Part shown: positions 40,318-49,474 of the stretch, in pieces | How positions within the stretch are numbered: the first letter of the stretch is position 1 | Layout: every line of letters begins with the position of its first letter | NCBI GenBank assembly: GCA_963815505.1 | Contig: CAWFGU010000024.1 | Span: forward strand, 62,001-126,000 | DNA: 64,000 bases | From: CAXBBB01 sp963815505 | GTDB taxonomy: Bacteria; Bacteroidota; Rhodothermia; Rhodothermales; BA12 | Reading direction: 5' to 3' | The notes under the pieces: generated by a model | Told to the model about the DNA's origin: nothing | Seen by the model: only the letters and a program-made list of their open reading frames with translations | Database searches by the model: none | Made by a program: the position numbers and the translations under genes

Positions 40318-40512
40318 ATGCCTCGCCTCGCCGATCCCGAAACCAAGGAGTGTCCGTCGTGTGCGCTCGATGCACCGTACGATGCTACCGAGTGCCCATT
40401 CTGCGGCTACGAGTTCGTGCCCGAGCGCCGGGTGAGCGCCTGGGCCGCCGTTGCGTTTGTGCTGCTGATGTTGATCCCCGCCTACTTCGCCTTGCGCGCC
40501 TTCCTCGACTGA
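40318..40512 (+). CDS. Zinc-ribbon membrane protein
   Basis: 64 residues. Two Cys pairs, CPSC and CPFC, form a short zinc ribbon (residues 12-29), followed by a single C-terminal helix (AWAAVAFVLLMLIPAYFAL). Such proteins are widespread and unassigned. It lies in a run of close, same-strand genes. Confidence 0.7.
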   Translation: MPRLADPETKECPSCALDAPYDATECPFCGYEFVPERRVSAWAAVAFVLLMLIPAYFALRAFLD

Positions 40513-40525
40513 CTCACCGATTTCC

Positions 40526-41704
40526 ATGTTCGGAAACCTCTCCATCGCCGACTTCCTGCGCGATTACTGGCAGCGAAAACCGCTGTTCGTCAAAGGCGCC
40601 TTCGCCAATTTCATCCCGCCCGTCACGCCAGACGGCTTGATCGATCTGGCTACGCGCCCCGACGCCATGAGCCGCCTGATTCGGCAGACCGGTGGCGATT
40701 ATCCCTGGCAACTGAGCGACGGCCCGTTCACACGCCGCGAGTTGAAAGCGGCAATGCAGCCGGACGAAAAATGGTCGCTATTGGTCCAAGAGATCGACCA
40801 GCATCTGCCTGCCGCCGCCGATCTGATGGAACGGTTCGCGTTCGTACCGCGCTGGCGAATGGATGACCTGATGGCCTCGTTCGCTCCGGCGGGCGGAGGC
40901 GTCGGTGCCCACACGGACAACTACGACGTGTTTCTGATCCAGGGCGCGGGCGAGCGCACGTGGCGCGTCGGCGCAGCTCCGCTGTCGGCGGCCGACGAAG
41001 TGCTGATCGACGATCTAGACGTAACGGTGATCGACACCGACGCGAGCGAAGGGTTCGAGTGGGGGTCGGAGTATCGCGTCGAGCCGGGCGACTTGCTCTA
41101 CCTGCCGCCGCGCTGGGCGCACGAGGGCGTTGCCGTAACGGACTGCCTGACGCTGTCGGTCGGCTTCCGCGCGCCGTCGCACCAAGACCTGCTGGCCGCC
41201 GTTTTGGAACGGGCGCTGGTCGAGTTGCCCGCCGACGCCTTCTACTCCGATCCGCCGCTGGCCCCGGCGACGGCTCCGGGCCGGATCGACGCTGACGCGC
41301 TCGCTCAGGTCCGCGCCACGCTCGAGTCGCTGCTGGCCGACGAGGACGCATTGGCCGAAACGTTCGGGCGCTTGGTGACCGAGCGTCGCCGCTTCGTCGA
41401 AGAGGACGAGGCCAACTGGATCGAAGCAGAGGAGGCTCAGGAGCGGGTGCAAGCCGGGGCGTCACTCATCCGCACGCCTGGCGCCCGCATGGCCTACACG
41501 GATCACGCCGACGGCTCACGCACCCTGTTCGGCGGAGGAGAAGCGTTCCGCCTCGATTCGGACCTCGCCTGGGCTGCCCCGCTCCTCGCCGACGCGCCGG
41601 TTGTTACCGCCGATGCCCTCGCTCCATACGCTGGCTCTGCTGATCTTTCCGATCTGGTTGCGACTCTGGTGAGCGACGGTGTGTTGGTTTTTAGAGCGGA
41701 ATAG
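40526..41704 (+). CDS. Cupin/JmjC-like protein hydroxylase, RoxA/YcfD-like
   Basis: 392 residues. The JmjC-type metal triad H129-x-D131 (GAHTDNYDVF) and H199 (PPRWAHEG) is intact; a later winged-helix-like C-terminal part ends the protein. The family hydroxylates Arg or His residues in ribosomal proteins; E. coli YcfD acts on L16 using iron and 2-oxoglutarate. Here substrate is inferred from family resemblance. It follows the zinc-ribbon gene by 13 bp. Confidence 0.85.
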   Translation: MFGNLSIADFLRDYWQRKPLFVKGAFANFIPPVTPDGLIDLATRPDAMSRLIRQTGGDYPWQLSDGPFTRRELKAAMQPDEKWSLLVQEIDQHLPAAADLMERFAFVPRWRMDDLMASFAPAGGGVGAHTDNYDVFLIQGAGERTWRVGAAPLSAADEVLIDDLDVTVIDTDASEGFEWGSEYRVEPGDLLYLPPRWAHEGVAVTDCLTLSVGFRAPSHQDLLAAVLERALVELPADAFYSDPPLAPATAPGRIDADALAQVRATLESLLADEDALAETFGRLVTERRRFVEEDEANWIEAEEAQERVQAGASLIRTPGARMAYTDHADGSRTLFGGGEAFRLDSDLAWAAPLLADAPVVTADALAPYAGSADLSDLVATLVSDGVLVFRAE

Positions 41705-41755
41705 CGCTTCCAGTGCGTCTTCGTCTTTGCCTCCACCAGCATTTCCATCTCCAAC

Positions 41756-42253
41756 ATGTCCGATCTCAGCCGTTGGCACGCCGCCTTCGAATCCCATAAA
41801 GCCGAGGCGCGCGCGCTGGTCGAAGCACACCCCCGCATGGTCCTCAACGCGCAAACCGACCCGATGCAGTGGAGCGCGCTTCAAATTCTGGCGCACCTCA
41901 ACGTGACGGCTGCGATGCTGCTGCCCGAACTCCGCAACGCCGCCGACCGCAACCGCCCACACGACGTGTCGCTCGGCCAACTGGATCAGTACTTCACGCG
42001 CGACGCCCGGGCGCAAGGCTTGGAAGACGACGGCGTCAGTACCGTCCCCTCCTTCGACCACGACCCGGCCAAGGTCCTCGACCGGTTCGAGCGGTTGCAG
42101 GACGATCTGATCTCACTCGCAGATCACGGAGTGTCTGGCAAACACACCGGGGCGAGCGTTGCGTCGTGGCTCGAAGGCACGTGGGCGCACCAATCCCGTC
42201 ACCTCGCCGAAGCGCGGAGGACCGTAGCGGCAGTGGAGGTCGTAACGCCCTGA
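41756..42253 (+). CDS. DinB-like four-helix protein
   Basis: 165 residues. Helices with candidate metal His residues at AHLNVTAAM, TWAHQSRHLAEAR and others match the DinB/YfiT-like four-helix fold, a family of unclear or thiol-transferase activity. It ends 3 bp from the stop of the convergent MscS gene. Confidence 0.65.
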   Translation: MSDLSRWHAAFESHKAEARALVEAHPRMVLNAQTDPMQWSALQILAHLNVTAAMLLPELRNAADRNRPHDVSLGQLDQYFTRDARAQGLEDDGVSTVPSFDHDPAKVLDRFERLQDDLISLADHGVSGKHTGASVASWLEGTWAHQSRHLAEARRTVAAVEVVTP

Positions 42254-42256
42254 CCG

Positions 42257-43261
42257 CTACGCGTCGCCGCCGCCCTCGACTTTCCACCGGGCATCGGGCG
42301 GACTGTCGCCGACGGGCCAGCCTTCGCGTTGGCGCGTGCGGTCGCCGTCGGTGGCTTCGGTCTGGTCGTGCCAGAGCGTGACCTGAGTTGGATAGGGCAT
42401 GTCGACGCCTGCCTCGTCGAGAGCGAGTTTCAACGCGGTGAGGACGCGGCTGCGAACGTGCTTGACGCTGCTGATGTCGGGCTTGCTCCACCACCGAGCT
42501 TCGAGGTTGACGCTCGACCCGGCGAGCTCGTCCGTCAGAACGTCGGGCGGCGGGTCGGAGAGAACGCCTTCGACGCCTTCGAGCGCTTCGATCATGACCG
42601 TACGTGCCTTCTCGATATCGTCGCCGTAGCCGATTCCGACGGCGTATTCGCTACGCCGCGTCTCGAACGCGGTCAACACGGTGACGGCGTTGGTGTAGAT
42701 CTCACCGTTGGGGACGATGACGCGGGCACCGTTGTAGGTGCGCAAGAACGTGGCACGCGTCTCGATAGCCTCGACGTTGCCTTCGAAGTCACCGTAGCGG
42801 ATCTGGTCGCCGACGCGGAACGGCTCGCGCACCAGCAGCAGCAGTCCGGCCAGAAAGTTCTGCGCGATGTCGCGAAACGCGAACCCGATCGCTAGCGAGC
42901 CGACGCCCAGAAGCTGGAGCAGCGACGCGCCGTTCATCGACGGAAACACGATCGTGAGAGCAATCAGCAGGCCCACGAACAGAATGATGACGTAGGCCAC
43001 ACGCCCAATCGCCATCGCGACGTTGTGGGATTTGCGGCCCTTCATCGTCCGCCGAATCGCCCATCGCACGCCTGCGGCAAGGAGAATGAAAACGACGAAC
43101 GTCACGATCGCGAGGACGATACTCGGAATCAGCCTCAAGAAATCCTCGAACATCTCCTGCATTTTGTCGACGATGATCTGCGGGTCGGCGTCGGTCGCGA
43201 CTTTGAACGTCGAGTCGGAGGCAGCGGTCGTGTCAGGGGGTGCAGGTATGTCCTGTGGCAT
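42257..43261 (-). CDS. Small-conductance mechanosensitive channel (MscS family)
   Basis: 334 residues. Three hydrophobic segments (about 36-60, 83-110 and 120-145) are followed by the beta domain with DIAQNFLAGLLLLVREPFRV, GDQIRYGDFEG and NVEAIETRATFLRTYNG. This is the MscS core, which relieves osmotic pressure in the inner membrane. The N-terminus has a short soluble tail. Divergent from pspA across a 198-bp gap. Confidence 0.85.
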   Translation of the reverse strand: MPQDIPAPPDTTAASDSTFKVATDADPQIIVDKMQEMFEDFLRLIPSIVLAIVTFVVFILLAAGVRWAIRRTMKGRKSHNVAMAIGRVAYVIILFVGLLIALTIVFPSMNGASLLQLLGVGSLAIGFAFRDIAQNFLAGLLLLVREPFRVGDQIRYGDFEGNVEAIETRATFLRTYNGARVIVPNGEIYTNAVTVLTAFETRRSEYAVGIGYGDDIEKARTVMIEALEGVEGVLSDPPPDVLTDELAGSSVNLEARWWSKPDISSVKHVRSRVLTALKLALDEAGVDMPYPTQVTLWHDQTEATDGDRTRQREGWPVGDSPPDARWKVEGGGDA

Positions 43262-43459
43262 GGGCGCGGGTGTAAGGGGATAGATGTAACCGAGGGTGCG
43301 GCTTCGTCATCCGCGCAGGACAGCATCTTTACGGCCCCGCCTGTGTCTCGCGGGCGGCAGCGGGGCACGGCCGGTGTGGCGAGACGTGCTATCTTGCGCG
43401 CATCGGTGCATCTTCGCAGCGGGTTTTCCGTTAGGCACCTCCCACCTCTCTCTGATTCT

Positions 43460-44245
43460 ATGTCTCTCTGGAAACGCTTCACCCGGGCCATCACCTCCCT
43501 CTTTGGTGGCGCCATTTCGGCGATGGAGGACCCGCGCCTCATTCTCGAACAGAACATCCGCGAACTGAACGATCAGGTCCCGAAGATGAACGAGAACATC
43601 GCGACGGTCAAGGCCAACGTGATCCTTCTCCAGAAAGAGGTCCAAAAGGCCGAGCGCGAGCAGGGCGGTTACACCGACAAGATGAAAGCCGCCATCCAGG
43701 CCGGACGCGACGACATCGCGCAGCAGTACGCGTTGCGGATGGAGCAGTCGCGCGAGCGCCTGTCGTCGAGCAGGGAGCAGCTGAAGTATGCTACGGCCGC
43801 CTACGACAAGGCGCTGCAGGTCAAGAAGGCGTTCATGCGCGAGAAGGAAAACAAGATCGGACAGGCGCGCGAGGCATTGCGCGCTCACGAACGCGCCAAG
43901 TGGCAGGGACGCGTAGCCGACGCGCTCGAGCAGTTCGAGGTCGGCGGGATGGATCAGACGCACGACGAGATGATCCGCAAGGTCAACGAGGAGACCGCGC
44001 GCAACGAAGCCCGCATGGAACTCGCCTTGGACAGCGTCGACAGCGAGGCGATGCAGATCGAAGAGGATGCCGAGTCGATGCGCGCGTCAGACCTGGTCCG
44101 TCAGATGAAGATGGAAATGGGCTTGCTCGAACCCGAAGCGCCCGCCGCTCCCGTCCGCCCGGCCATCGAGATCGACGAAGAGCTACCCTCGGGCGGCGAC
44201 GGGCGCACGCTGGGCCGCGACCGGGCCTCGCAAACCGAAAGCTGA
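43460..44245 (+). CDS. pspA: PspA/IM30 membrane-stress protein
   Basis: 261 residues from ATG at 43460. An N-terminal amphipathic segment (LWKRFTRAITSLFGGAIS) is followed by long coiled coils (EREQGGYTDKMKAAIQAGRD). PspA coats damaged inner membrane and maintains integrity. The C-terminus adds an acidic tail with GRTLGRDRASQTES, echoing the TLGR motif of the next gene. It heads a three-gene operon with 7 bp or less between genes. Confidence 0.85.
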   Translation: MSLWKRFTRAITSLFGGAISAMEDPRLILEQNIRELNDQVPKMNENIATVKANVILLQKEVQKAEREQGGYTDKMKAAIQAGRDDIAQQYALRMEQSRERLSSSREQLKYATAAYDKALQVKKAFMREKENKIGQAREALRAHERAKWQGRVADALEQFEVGGMDQTHDEMIRKVNEETARNEARMELALDSVDSEAMQIEEDAESMRASDLVRQMKMEMGLLEPEAPAAPVRPAIEIDEELPSGGDGRTLGRDRASQTES

Positions 44246-44252
44246 GGCCGCG

Positions 44253-44741
44253 ATGACGCCCGACGAGTTCGAACGGATCAAGGCCGAGGAAAAAGCTCAC
44301 CTACGCGAGATGCGTAGGCTCAAGGGATTGGTGCGCGGAGCCGAGCAGAAGGGGCGCGTCGCTTCTGCGTTCAGCAAGATCGTCGGCGGATCGGCTGGCG
44401 CACTCGACGCACTCGAGCAGGCGATGAGCCGCGTCGGGCGGGACACCGCGATGGGGGAAGCCCGATTCGAGATCGCCACCGAGGGACTCGACCTGGATTC
44501 TACGACCGAAGCCGATGACGAAGCCTTGCGTGCCGAACGCGCGCGCGCGCTCGTCGCCCAGATGAAAGGCGAACTCTCGGCTCCGCCCCGCACCTCGCCC
44601 GCCGCCAGCGACACGCTCGACGCCGATGCGGCTCCTTCGGCATCGTCCAAGACGCTGGGCCGCACTCCTCCGCCCGCCGACACCGACCCCGACGCGCCAG
44701 CCGCCCCTCCTCTCTCCAAAACGCTCGGTCGCCGCACCTGA
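44253..44741 (+). CDS. PspA-operon helical protein with TLGR motifs
   Basis: 162 residues. It is mainly alpha-helical (IKAEEKAHLREMRRLKGLVR), with a central IVGGSAGALDALEQAMSRVG and a Pro/Ala-rich tail holding two SKTLGR motifs. The tail motif GRTLGR also ends PspA. It overlaps the next gene by 1 bp. No known family; partnership with PspA is inferred from gene order and the shared tail. Confidence 0.65.
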   Translation: MTPDEFERIKAEEKAHLREMRRLKGLVRGAEQKGRVASAFSKIVGGSAGALDALEQAMSRVGRDTAMGEARFEIATEGLDLDSTTEADDEALRAERARALVAQMKGELSAPPRTSPAASDTLDADAAPSASSKTLGRTPPPADTDPDAPAAPPLSKTLGRRT

Positions 44742-45664
44742 TGCCTTCCTCGGAAACGCCCAACTACACGCGCGAAGCGTTCCTCCACCCGTGGAACCTC
44801 ACGTTCCTGATCGTCGCGATGGCGGTCACGTTCGGCGCAGGCCTTCTGGGCGGAGGAGAGGTCATTACCAACCTGCTGCTGCTCTTCACCGCAGCCGCCG
44901 AACTGCTCTTCCTGGGAACGGTCCCGCGCGACGCCCGCTGGCAGAAAGCCATCCGCTCGCGCAAAGCAGCCGAGCGCAAAAAGGAGCCCTCGCAAAAAGA
45001 GGTGTTTGCCACGCTCAGCCGGACCGATCAGCGCCGCTACGGCCGTCTGCGCCGCCTCGAGGGCGACATCAAAGCCAACTACGAGAAGCTGTCGTATGCC
45101 TCGCAAGGCTTGCTCGACAGCCACCGCAAGAAGATCGGCGGCCTGCTCGACAGTTATCTGACGCTGTTGCACCAACGCGAGCGCTACGCCTATGCGATGC
45201 AGCAGACGACGCAGTCCGAACTCGCTGCCGCCATCGCTGCACTGCGCCAAGACATGTCGGACGATCCGCCGCGCGTTCGGTCGGTCAAGGAGCGCCGGTT
45301 GCGCATCCTGGAAAGTCGATTGACGCGCTCCAAGAAGGGGCGCGAAAACCTCGAAATCCTGGATGCTCAGCTCGCGACGATCGAAGACGTGGTGCAGTAC
45401 ATCCACGAGCAGTCGCTGACGCTGCGCAACCCCGAAGAGATCACGTTTCAACTCGACACCCTTCTCGAAGAGGTCGAAGAGACTGAGCGCTCGGTCTTGG
45501 AGGTCGAAGACGTGTTCTCGTCCGCCATTCCGGGCGGAAGCTCCACTTACAACGAATCCGAGCCGCCCTTGCTGGACGACATCGACTCCATCGACAACAG
45601 CCTGGACGATTTGAATCGCGATCTGGATGGGCTGACCGGTGCGCGGCGGTCACGCGAGCGGTAG
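44741..45664 (+). CDS. PspA-operon membrane coiled-coil protein
   Basis: 307 residues. Two N-terminal hydrophobic helices (LTFLIVAMAVTFGAGLLGG, NLLLLFTAAAELLFLGTV) are followed by a long coiled coil with many Arg/Glu residues and a Ser/Asp-rich tail ending RDLDGLTGARRSRER. It is probably a membrane anchor that interacts with PspA. No characterised homologue is recognised. It is the third gene of the pspA operon. Confidence 0.7.
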   Translation: MPSSETPNYTREAFLHPWNLTFLIVAMAVTFGAGLLGGGEVITNLLLLFTAAAELLFLGTVPRDARWQKAIRSRKAAERKKEPSQKEVFATLSRTDQRRYGRLRRLEGDIKANYEKLSYASQGLLDSHRKKIGGLLDSYLTLLHQRERYAYAMQQTTQSELAAAIAALRQDMSDDPPRVRSVKERRLRILESRLTRSKKGRENLEILDAQLATIEDVVQYIHEQSLTLRNPEEITFQLDTLLEEVEETERSVLEVEDVFSSAIPGGSSTYNESEPPLLDDIDSIDNSLDDLNRDLDGLTGARRSRER

Positions 45665-45717
45665 GTACGAATTCTTCTGAACCTGGGCGATTCGCGCTGC
45701 CCACACCCCATACGACT

Positions 45718-46504
45718 ATGGCTGACGCTGATCTCGTTCTCTATTCCGTCGCCGACGACGGTACCCTCACGCTGACGATCAACCGCCCCCACAAACTCAA
45801 CGCGCTGTCGCATGACTTGCTGGGCGCGTTGGGCGACGCGTTCGAGCGAGCCAAGGGTGATGATGCAGTCAAGGTCGTCGTTCTTACGGGTGCGGGCGAT
45901 AAGAGCTTCGTCGCAGGCGCGGACATCGGGCAGTTCTCGGACCTCGACGCCGACAGCGGACAGCATTTCGCTGAGCGCGGGCAGCGCGTGTTCGACCAGA
46001 TCGCTCAACTTCCCAAAGCCGTCGTCGCCGCCGTCAACGGCTACGCGCTGGGTGGCGGATGCGAACTCGCGATGGCGTGTCACTTACGCGTGGCGAGCGA
46101 GAAGGCGATTTTCGGTCAGCCCGAAGTCGGATTGGGCATTATTCCGGGGTATGGCGGCACGCAGCGGCTTCCCCGCCTGGTCGGATTGGGCATTGCGACC
46201 GAGTTGGTGCTCACGGGCGCGCGCATCGGTGCCGATCGGGCCTACCAGATCGGACTCGTCAACCAGGTGGTTGCGCATGACGAGACGCTCGCTGCTGCAA
46301 CCAAGATGGCGCAGACGATTGCTGCTCAGGCGCCCGTCGCCATTCGGCTGACGCTCGAAGCGCTGCGCAACTCGGACCGTCCACTGGCGCAGGGGCAAGA
46401 AGCCGAGGCTAAGCTGTTTGGGCAGGCCTGCGCGACCGACGACGTGCGCGAGGGTGCGACGGCGTTTCTCGAAGAAGCGTCGACCCGCCTGGAGTGGCCG
46501 CTAA
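45718..46504 (+). CDS. Enoyl-CoA hydratase/isomerase (one frameshift at the 3' end)
   Basis: About 261 residues. The crotonase signature AAVNGYALGGGCELAMACH, an acidic GQPEVGLGIIPG and a GGTQRLPRLVG segment are present. It hydrates trans-2-enoyl-CoA in beta-oxidation or related pathways. The end normally runs DVREGATAFLE...KRRPAWSGR and stops at 46504. As given, a shift near 46465 fuses in unrelated codons from the downstream gene, an indel effect. The corrected end leaves a 12-bp gap to the next gene. Confidence 0.85.
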
Positions 46505-46516
46505 CCACTCATCTTC

Positions 46517-47548
46517 GTGACCGTCCTGCTCTTCGCGACCGGCACTTTGAGCGCGTGGTGCTGGGCCGGACACGCCGCGCTCCACCGCGACCACGACGCG
46601 GGCGCGCTGCTTCGGCTGGCGCAGAGCGTCGGCTTCGGGGCTACAGCACTGCTCGGCGCCTTGGCGACGTGGATGCTGTTCCAGGCATCGGTGGCTCCGC
46701 TCGCTGCCGTCTTAGTCGGCGGAGCTCTCGCTTTGGTCGTCGGGTACGCACTGCCGTACAATCTGGCGCGATGGCGCCCGCCGCCCATCGACCTGTTTCG
46801 CGCTCCTCTGGCCCTCGTCGCGCGTCTGCTGGGATGGGACGCCGATCATCTGGCCGCTCCACACGTCGTCGATGAGCAGGTGGCGGCCAACGTGCGCGGC
46901 TTCGGAGACCTCGAACTGTTCGCGCTGATGGTCGAGCGGACGGCGATCCAAGCGATCGAGGAAACGGCTTCGCTCGACGAACTGCGCGCGCGTTTCCAGT
47001 CGACGGGGCATTCGCGCCTGCTCGTCTATCGTGAGACACTCGACCACGTTACGGGCGTCGCGTTCGCCTTCGATCTGTTCGACGATCCCCAGTCGCTCGC
47101 CGATGTGACGCGCGAGCCGTTCTTCGTTCGCGTCGACATGCCCGTCGACGCGCTGCTACGTGCCATGATTAAGGGTCACCATTCGCTCGCCGTCGTAATG
47201 GACGATTTTGGCGGGACGACCGGACTGGTGGCCCGGGAAGATCTACTCGAGGCTCTCTTCGGAGACATTCGCGACGAGTTCGATGCCGACGAGGTGATCG
47301 TACGCCGAGCCGGTCCCGATACGCTCATTGCCATCGGCCGTGCAGACATGGAGACGCTCGCCGCTAACGGCATCGCTCTCCCGCAAGGCGATTACGAAAC
47401 GCTCGCAGGCTATCTACTCGGCTACTTCGACCATATCCCCCGTATGCAGGAATCGGTTGACGTGGATGGCTATCGCTTCACGATCTTGGACAGCAATGCG
47501 AGCCGCATCGACGTGGTCCGCATCACGCGCTCGACCAGTCGAGCTTAG
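46517..47548 (+). CDS. CNNM/CorC-type CBS-domain transporter-associated protein
   Basis: 343 residues. It starts with three hydrophobic segments (ATGTLSAWCWAGHAALH, GFGATALLGALATWMLF, VLVGGALALVVGYAL). A CBS pair is then visible (LRARFQSTGHSRLLVYRETL and VDALLRAMIKGHHSLAVVM), and the CorC/HlyC transporter-associated domain ends it (EFDADEVIVRRAGPDTLIA). Family members move or regulate Mg2+ or other cations. Transport by this one is inferred. GTG at 46517 chosen because the TAA of the preceding gene is 12 bp upstream. Confidence 0.75.
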   Translation: MTVLLFATGTLSAWCWAGHAALHRDHDAGALLRLAQSVGFGATALLGALATWMLFQASVAPLAAVLVGGALALVVGYALPYNLARWRPPPIDLFRAPLALVARLLGWDADHLAAPHVVDEQVAANVRGFGDLELFALMVERTAIQAIEETASLDELRARFQSTGHSRLLVYRETLDHVTGVAFAFDLFDDPQSLADVTREPFFVRVDMPVDALLRAMIKGHHSLAVVMDDFGGTTGLVAREDLLEALFGDIRDEFDADEVIVRRAGPDTLIAIGRADMETLAANGIALPQGDYETLAGYLLGYFDHIPRMQESVDVDGYRFTILDSNASRIDVVRITRSTSRA

Positions 47549-47559
47549 GGGCCTATCCC

Positions 47560-47576
47560 AAAAGCCCTTGCGGGCT
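47560..47576 (-). terminator. Short terminator-like hairpin
   Basis: On the minus strand AGCCC-GCAA-GGGCT (a five-pair stem with a GNRA loop) is followed by TTTT, about 150 bp beyond the L,D-transpeptidase-like stop. The stem is short, so function is uncertain. The rest of 47549-47722 has nothing recognisable. Confidence 0.35.
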
Positions 47577-47722
47577 GCGAACGGCTACACAGACACCATA
47601 CAGACGCTACCCTTCGTTGGTCTACATCGCCCAGCTGGCACAACCGAAGGTCACGAAGTGAACGGCTGCTTCGACTGCCTCGCTCAGCGCTCGCCTCGCA
47701 CGCTGACTTTCTGGATACGTGC

Positions 47723-49294
47723 TTAATCGTCAGTGGCAGGCGGCGTCATTAGCTTCGTGCACGCGTCAGCCAGTTCGCGCGCGTCGACGGGAGTGATAGC
47801 TGCTCTCAGAGCGCTGTCGAGGGCCACGTCGCGGTTGCGTACGTCGGGGCGAAAGTGAACCGTTCCGTCCGGCTCGGCCCAGGCGGTCACGTAGAGCGCG
47901 AAGTAAGGCAGCACCGGATCGATGTCGAGCACGCGCGCCGTCTCTTCGGCACGGGCGGCGCGCAGAGCCGCGGCAGCCCGTTGGGTCGTCCAGCCGAGCA
48001 CGAAGGCCGCAAGGCTAGCCGCGTCGGTCACATCGACGCCCGACGGTGTTACCTCGTCGTCGTCTCCGCCATGGACGTAAGGCGCTCCACCAGGCCGTGG
48101 GCGGACGGCGAGGCTGCCCAGCGCGTTGCGCCCGCCACCTCTTTGCTTGACCCGGACCGTCCCGCGCTCCAACTCGTCTGCCGTGACGCCGCTCATGGAC
48201 ACCCGCTGCTCGCTCTGGTAGGCCTCGAAACCCGCATCTTCGCTCAGCAAGTCGCGGCGCATCAGGTCGGCAGCCTTAGCGGGCGGTACATTCCACGTCG
48301 GCGCCATCGTCAGCGTGCGCAGCGTATCGGCGCGTAGCGGTGTGTCGAGCGTAGATGTGGCGGCCAGGCGGACGGGATCAGACGCGCTATCGAAGCCCTG
48401 CACGATTCCGCTAGCGAGGTTGGCATAGAGGAAGCGGGGTCCTGGACTTGCCGGCATCCAGCGCGCGCGTTCCAGATTTCGTCCAAGCATACGGGCGCGA
48501 GACTCGGCCGAGACGTTGAGGCGCGACCGGGTGCCGGCATCGACCCTCCCGCTCTGCGGCAGACCGTGACGCTGCTGAAAGAGGCGCAATCCCTCGGCCA
48601 AGTCGTCGGGCGAGACGGTGACGGAATCTGCGCTCTCAGGAAGATCTCCCGTCGCGGCGAGGCGAGCGATGAGTAAGCGAGCGAAGTTGGGAGCGTCCGG
48701 CGAGGGGACTGCTCGCCATCCGCCGCTCGCCGCGATCTGCCGGTACCGCGCGTGGGCTCGTCTGAGTTCGGCGTACGCCGGACGCGGCGCCGACAGCGCG
48801 TCGACGAATGCGCCAATGCCTTCGCTAGTGGCCCGCTTCAACGCGTCCGACGCCAGTAGCGTATCGCGCCTCACCTGCCACTGAGCCCCCAGGGACCGCG
48901 GGTCGAGAACGCCGTGATGCAACTGATCGCCGAAACGGACGAGCGCATTGGACAAGCCGATCTCGAGCTGAGCCGTTGCACGGGCGCGCAGGGAATCGGG
49001 CAGGGTCGCATCGTACGCCGTTTCCAGCAGGTCAGCGAGCGTGGGCAGTTCGAAGGCCGAAGCATCCAATCCCTCGTCGTCTGCTCGGCACAGTCGGTCC
49101 ACCACGTCGATGGCCTGCTCGCTCAAGCCGGGGTTCTGCGTCCAATAGGGCGCGAAGTCGCGGTCGGCATAAAACGTCGCCACCCGGGACGAATCGCCCA
49201 CCGCCGCCTCGACTGCCGACTTCATCTCGCGCAGCCCGACACCGCGGCATCCGGTGAGCACAAAGACCGGCAGCAAAAGGAGGAGATAGCGCAT
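47723..49294 (-). CDS. L,D-transpeptidase (YcbB-like) homologue, apparently inactive
   Basis: 523 residues from ATG at 49294; lipobox FVLTGC marks a lipoprotein. The order is that of YcbB: an N-terminal scaffold (FYADRDFAPYWTQNPGL), a peptidoglycan-binding helix set (DLAEGLRLFQQRHGLPQSGR), and a YkuD-like part with ARWMPASPGPRFLYANLAS and TMAPTWNVPPAKAADLM. In active enzymes the end of this part has His...SSGCVR. Here it reads PYVHGGDDDEVTPSGVDV (His408, then Ser418-Gly-Val420), so the catalytic Cys is replaced by Val and the loop is shortened. It may retain binding or a structural role in peptidoglycan. The frame is intact. Confidence 0.7.
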   Translation of the reverse strand: MRYLLLLLPVFVLTGCRGVGLREMKSAVEAAVGDSSRVATFYADRDFAPYWTQNPGLSEQAIDVVDRLCRADDEGLDASAFELPTLADLLETAYDATLPDSLRARATAQLEIGLSNALVRFGDQLHHGVLDPRSLGAQWQVRRDTLLASDALKRATSEGIGAFVDALSAPRPAYAELRRAHARYRQIAASGGWRAVPSPDAPNFARLLIARLAATGDLPESADSVTVSPDDLAEGLRLFQQRHGLPQSGRVDAGTRSRLNVSAESRARMLGRNLERARWMPASPGPRFLYANLASGIVQGFDSASDPVRLAATSTLDTPLRADTLRTLTMAPTWNVPPAKAADLMRRDLLSEDAGFEAYQSEQRVSMSGVTADELERGTVRVKQRGGGRNALGSLAVRPRPGGAPYVHGGDDDEVTPSGVDVTDAASLAAFVLGWTTQRAAAALRAARAEETARVLDIDPVLPYFALYVTAWAEPDGTVHFRPDVRNRDVALDSALRAAITPVDARELADACTKLMTPPATDD

Positions 49295-49353
49295 GACGAC
49301 AAAGTAGCTACGCCCGCCCGTCGCGGACCGCAACGACGCCGTAGCGCAAACGC

Positions 49354-49390
49354 AAAACCGGCTTCGCCTCCCATGAGAAGACAAAGCCGG
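49354..49390 (-). terminator. Terminator of the sdh operon
   Basis: A 7-bp CCGGCTT / AAGCCGG stem with TTTT on the minus strand, 85 bp beyond the sdhB stop. It fits the end of the sdhCDAB transcript. Confidence 0.5.
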
Positions 49391-49474
49391 GCGATGCTTG
49401 TACGGAAGGAAGAGCGCGGTTGTCACATCGCTCGTTTTCCGTAATGGATGCCAGCAGGCATCGCACCAAGTGCG

